Assembly: GCA_963965975.1 (NCBI GenBank)
Contig: OZ014419.1
Location: 1,054,001 to 1,118,000 of the forward strand
Reading direction: 5' to 3'
DNA: 64,000 nucleotides
Source: Xestospongia bergquistia
Lineage: Eukaryota > Porifera > Demospongiae > Haplosclerida > Petrosiidae
Shown one piece after another: positions 63,141 to 64,000 of the stretch; the first letter of the stretch is position 1, and each line of letters opens with the position of its first letter. A program made the translations under genes and the position numbers. The notes beneath the pieces were generated by a model. It was not told where the DNA came from. It saw nothing but the letters and a program-made list of their open reading frames with translations, and did no database searches.

Positions 63141-64000
63141 ATGGATCATAGTGGTGAGGACTTGTCTGTTTTCATAGTTAATATCTGTATATACTCTCCA
63201 TTGTTTGTACAGTATCTCTATGAATTCAGTTATAGGCGAGTCTTAATAATATATGATTGATTGATTGAAGAGCCTAAACCCCAGTAATTATAGTCAGATC
63301 CTCTTGCAGAAGGGAGTGTCTGGCTATGCAAGAACTGTATTTTATGGGAATGTTGTAGCTTTAATTTTGCCCATGGTTTGTATTTATATATATATATATA
63401 CATATATATATATGATCCATCATCAATATTTGATGGATATACAAGCATTTAAGAAATGAAAGATGTTAGGATATTTTGTTGTTGTCGTGGGAGAAAGAGT
63501 AGGAATAATAAAACATTTTGTTATATTCCCCTACTAATTCATTGTTTGTTTTTTGTACAGAGCAAGACACTACAGGAGGTACTTCTTTACCAACTTCAGT
63601 GTCTGAGACACAACCAATAAAGGAAGTATCTCAAGACAGAACAGCATCAATGTCTAGTGCTATTTATGATAGCCCTATACAGGAGTCTTTATCTGGTTAG
63701 TTATTAAATATTAGTAGTTTATACAATGGAACAAATAACAGTTCAAGTATACAGTATATCCTCCATTGCACTATATGTGTAAACCATTATTGTATATCGA
63801 TTATATTATAATGTTGATAAACTGCTAATAGTAATATTGATTATTATGTTTATTAGGTCACAATGTTACTCCAAGCTTGAAGCCTAAGGAAAAGAAATCT
63901 CCTCTGAGTTCTCTAGAATTTGAACATCGTAATGTAATAGGTTCACTGTCCAAAACAAACAGTACTGGTAGTTTAAAATTTCTGAAGTTTTTACAAGAAA
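63141..64000 (+). CDS. Tandem synthetase-like gene, 5' part only (gene D, runs off the window)
   Basis: Exon 1 is 63141-63153 (MDHS plus one base), exon 2 is 63561-63695 ([12 protein letters not shown]…) and exon 3 starts at 63857 and continues past the end. The sequence matches gene B closely ([19 protein letters not shown]). There is no CARD. The synthetase domains lie outside the window, so intactness cannot be judged. It shows that the array has at least four members. Confidence 0.8.

Overview
The window looks like nuclear DNA of a sponge, probably a demosponge close to Amphimedon queenslandica. This is inferred from AT-rich sequence, very many short GT-AG introns (often 40-60 bases), tightly packed genes on both strands, and a metazoan gene set (RhoBTB, a DNAJB6-type chaperone, a mitochondrial-clan P450, a CARD-bearing gene, a TEX12-like meiotic protein). 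No species marker is present, so the assignment is an inference.

Left end (1-4.9 kb): a 65-residue protein gene (+), a DNAJB6-like J-protein gene (-), and, from a shared 301-bp promoter, a TEX12-like synaptonemal complex gene (+).

First cluster (5.4-24 kb): a family of about 1,055-1,062-residue secreted proteins related to bacterial VioB/RebD (iminophenyl-pyruvate dimer synthase), with a C-terminal ferritin-like domain. Four look intact (6315-10040 +, 11115-14824 +, 15037-18770 -, 20236-23961 -). Two are relics (10195-10444 - and 18944-20053 +). The layout is a convergent +/- pair repeated three times, with one partner decayed in the first and third pair. Each intact gene has one signal-peptide exon, a phase-2 intron and one 3.1-kb exon, as expected of an old bacterial acquisition that gained a secretion exon.

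Middle (24.3-30.5 kb): proline iminopeptidase, a RhoBTB GTPase with a C-terminal CAAX box, and a mitochondrial-type cytochrome P450, all +.

Second cluster (31.1-64 kb): a tandem array whose unit is [P450 3' end] - [large synthetase gene] - [CAP-Gly/coiled-coil relic]. The first copy (31119-37949) encodes CARD - linker - unassigned helical region - acetyl-CoA-synthetase-like domain - second, degenerate synthetase-like domain. Copies two (41757-48625), three (50895-57924) and four (63141 to the window end) lack the CARD and begin instead with a four-residue exon. I know of no described family with this architecture, and it is the main candidate for a new system: a death-fold adaptor coupled to acyl adenylation.

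The rest is repeats and debris: fold-back and hAT-like elements, minisatellites, a GC-rich hairpin, and copies of the P450 tail and the CAP-Gly gene. No rRNA, tRNA or CRISPR array was recognised.
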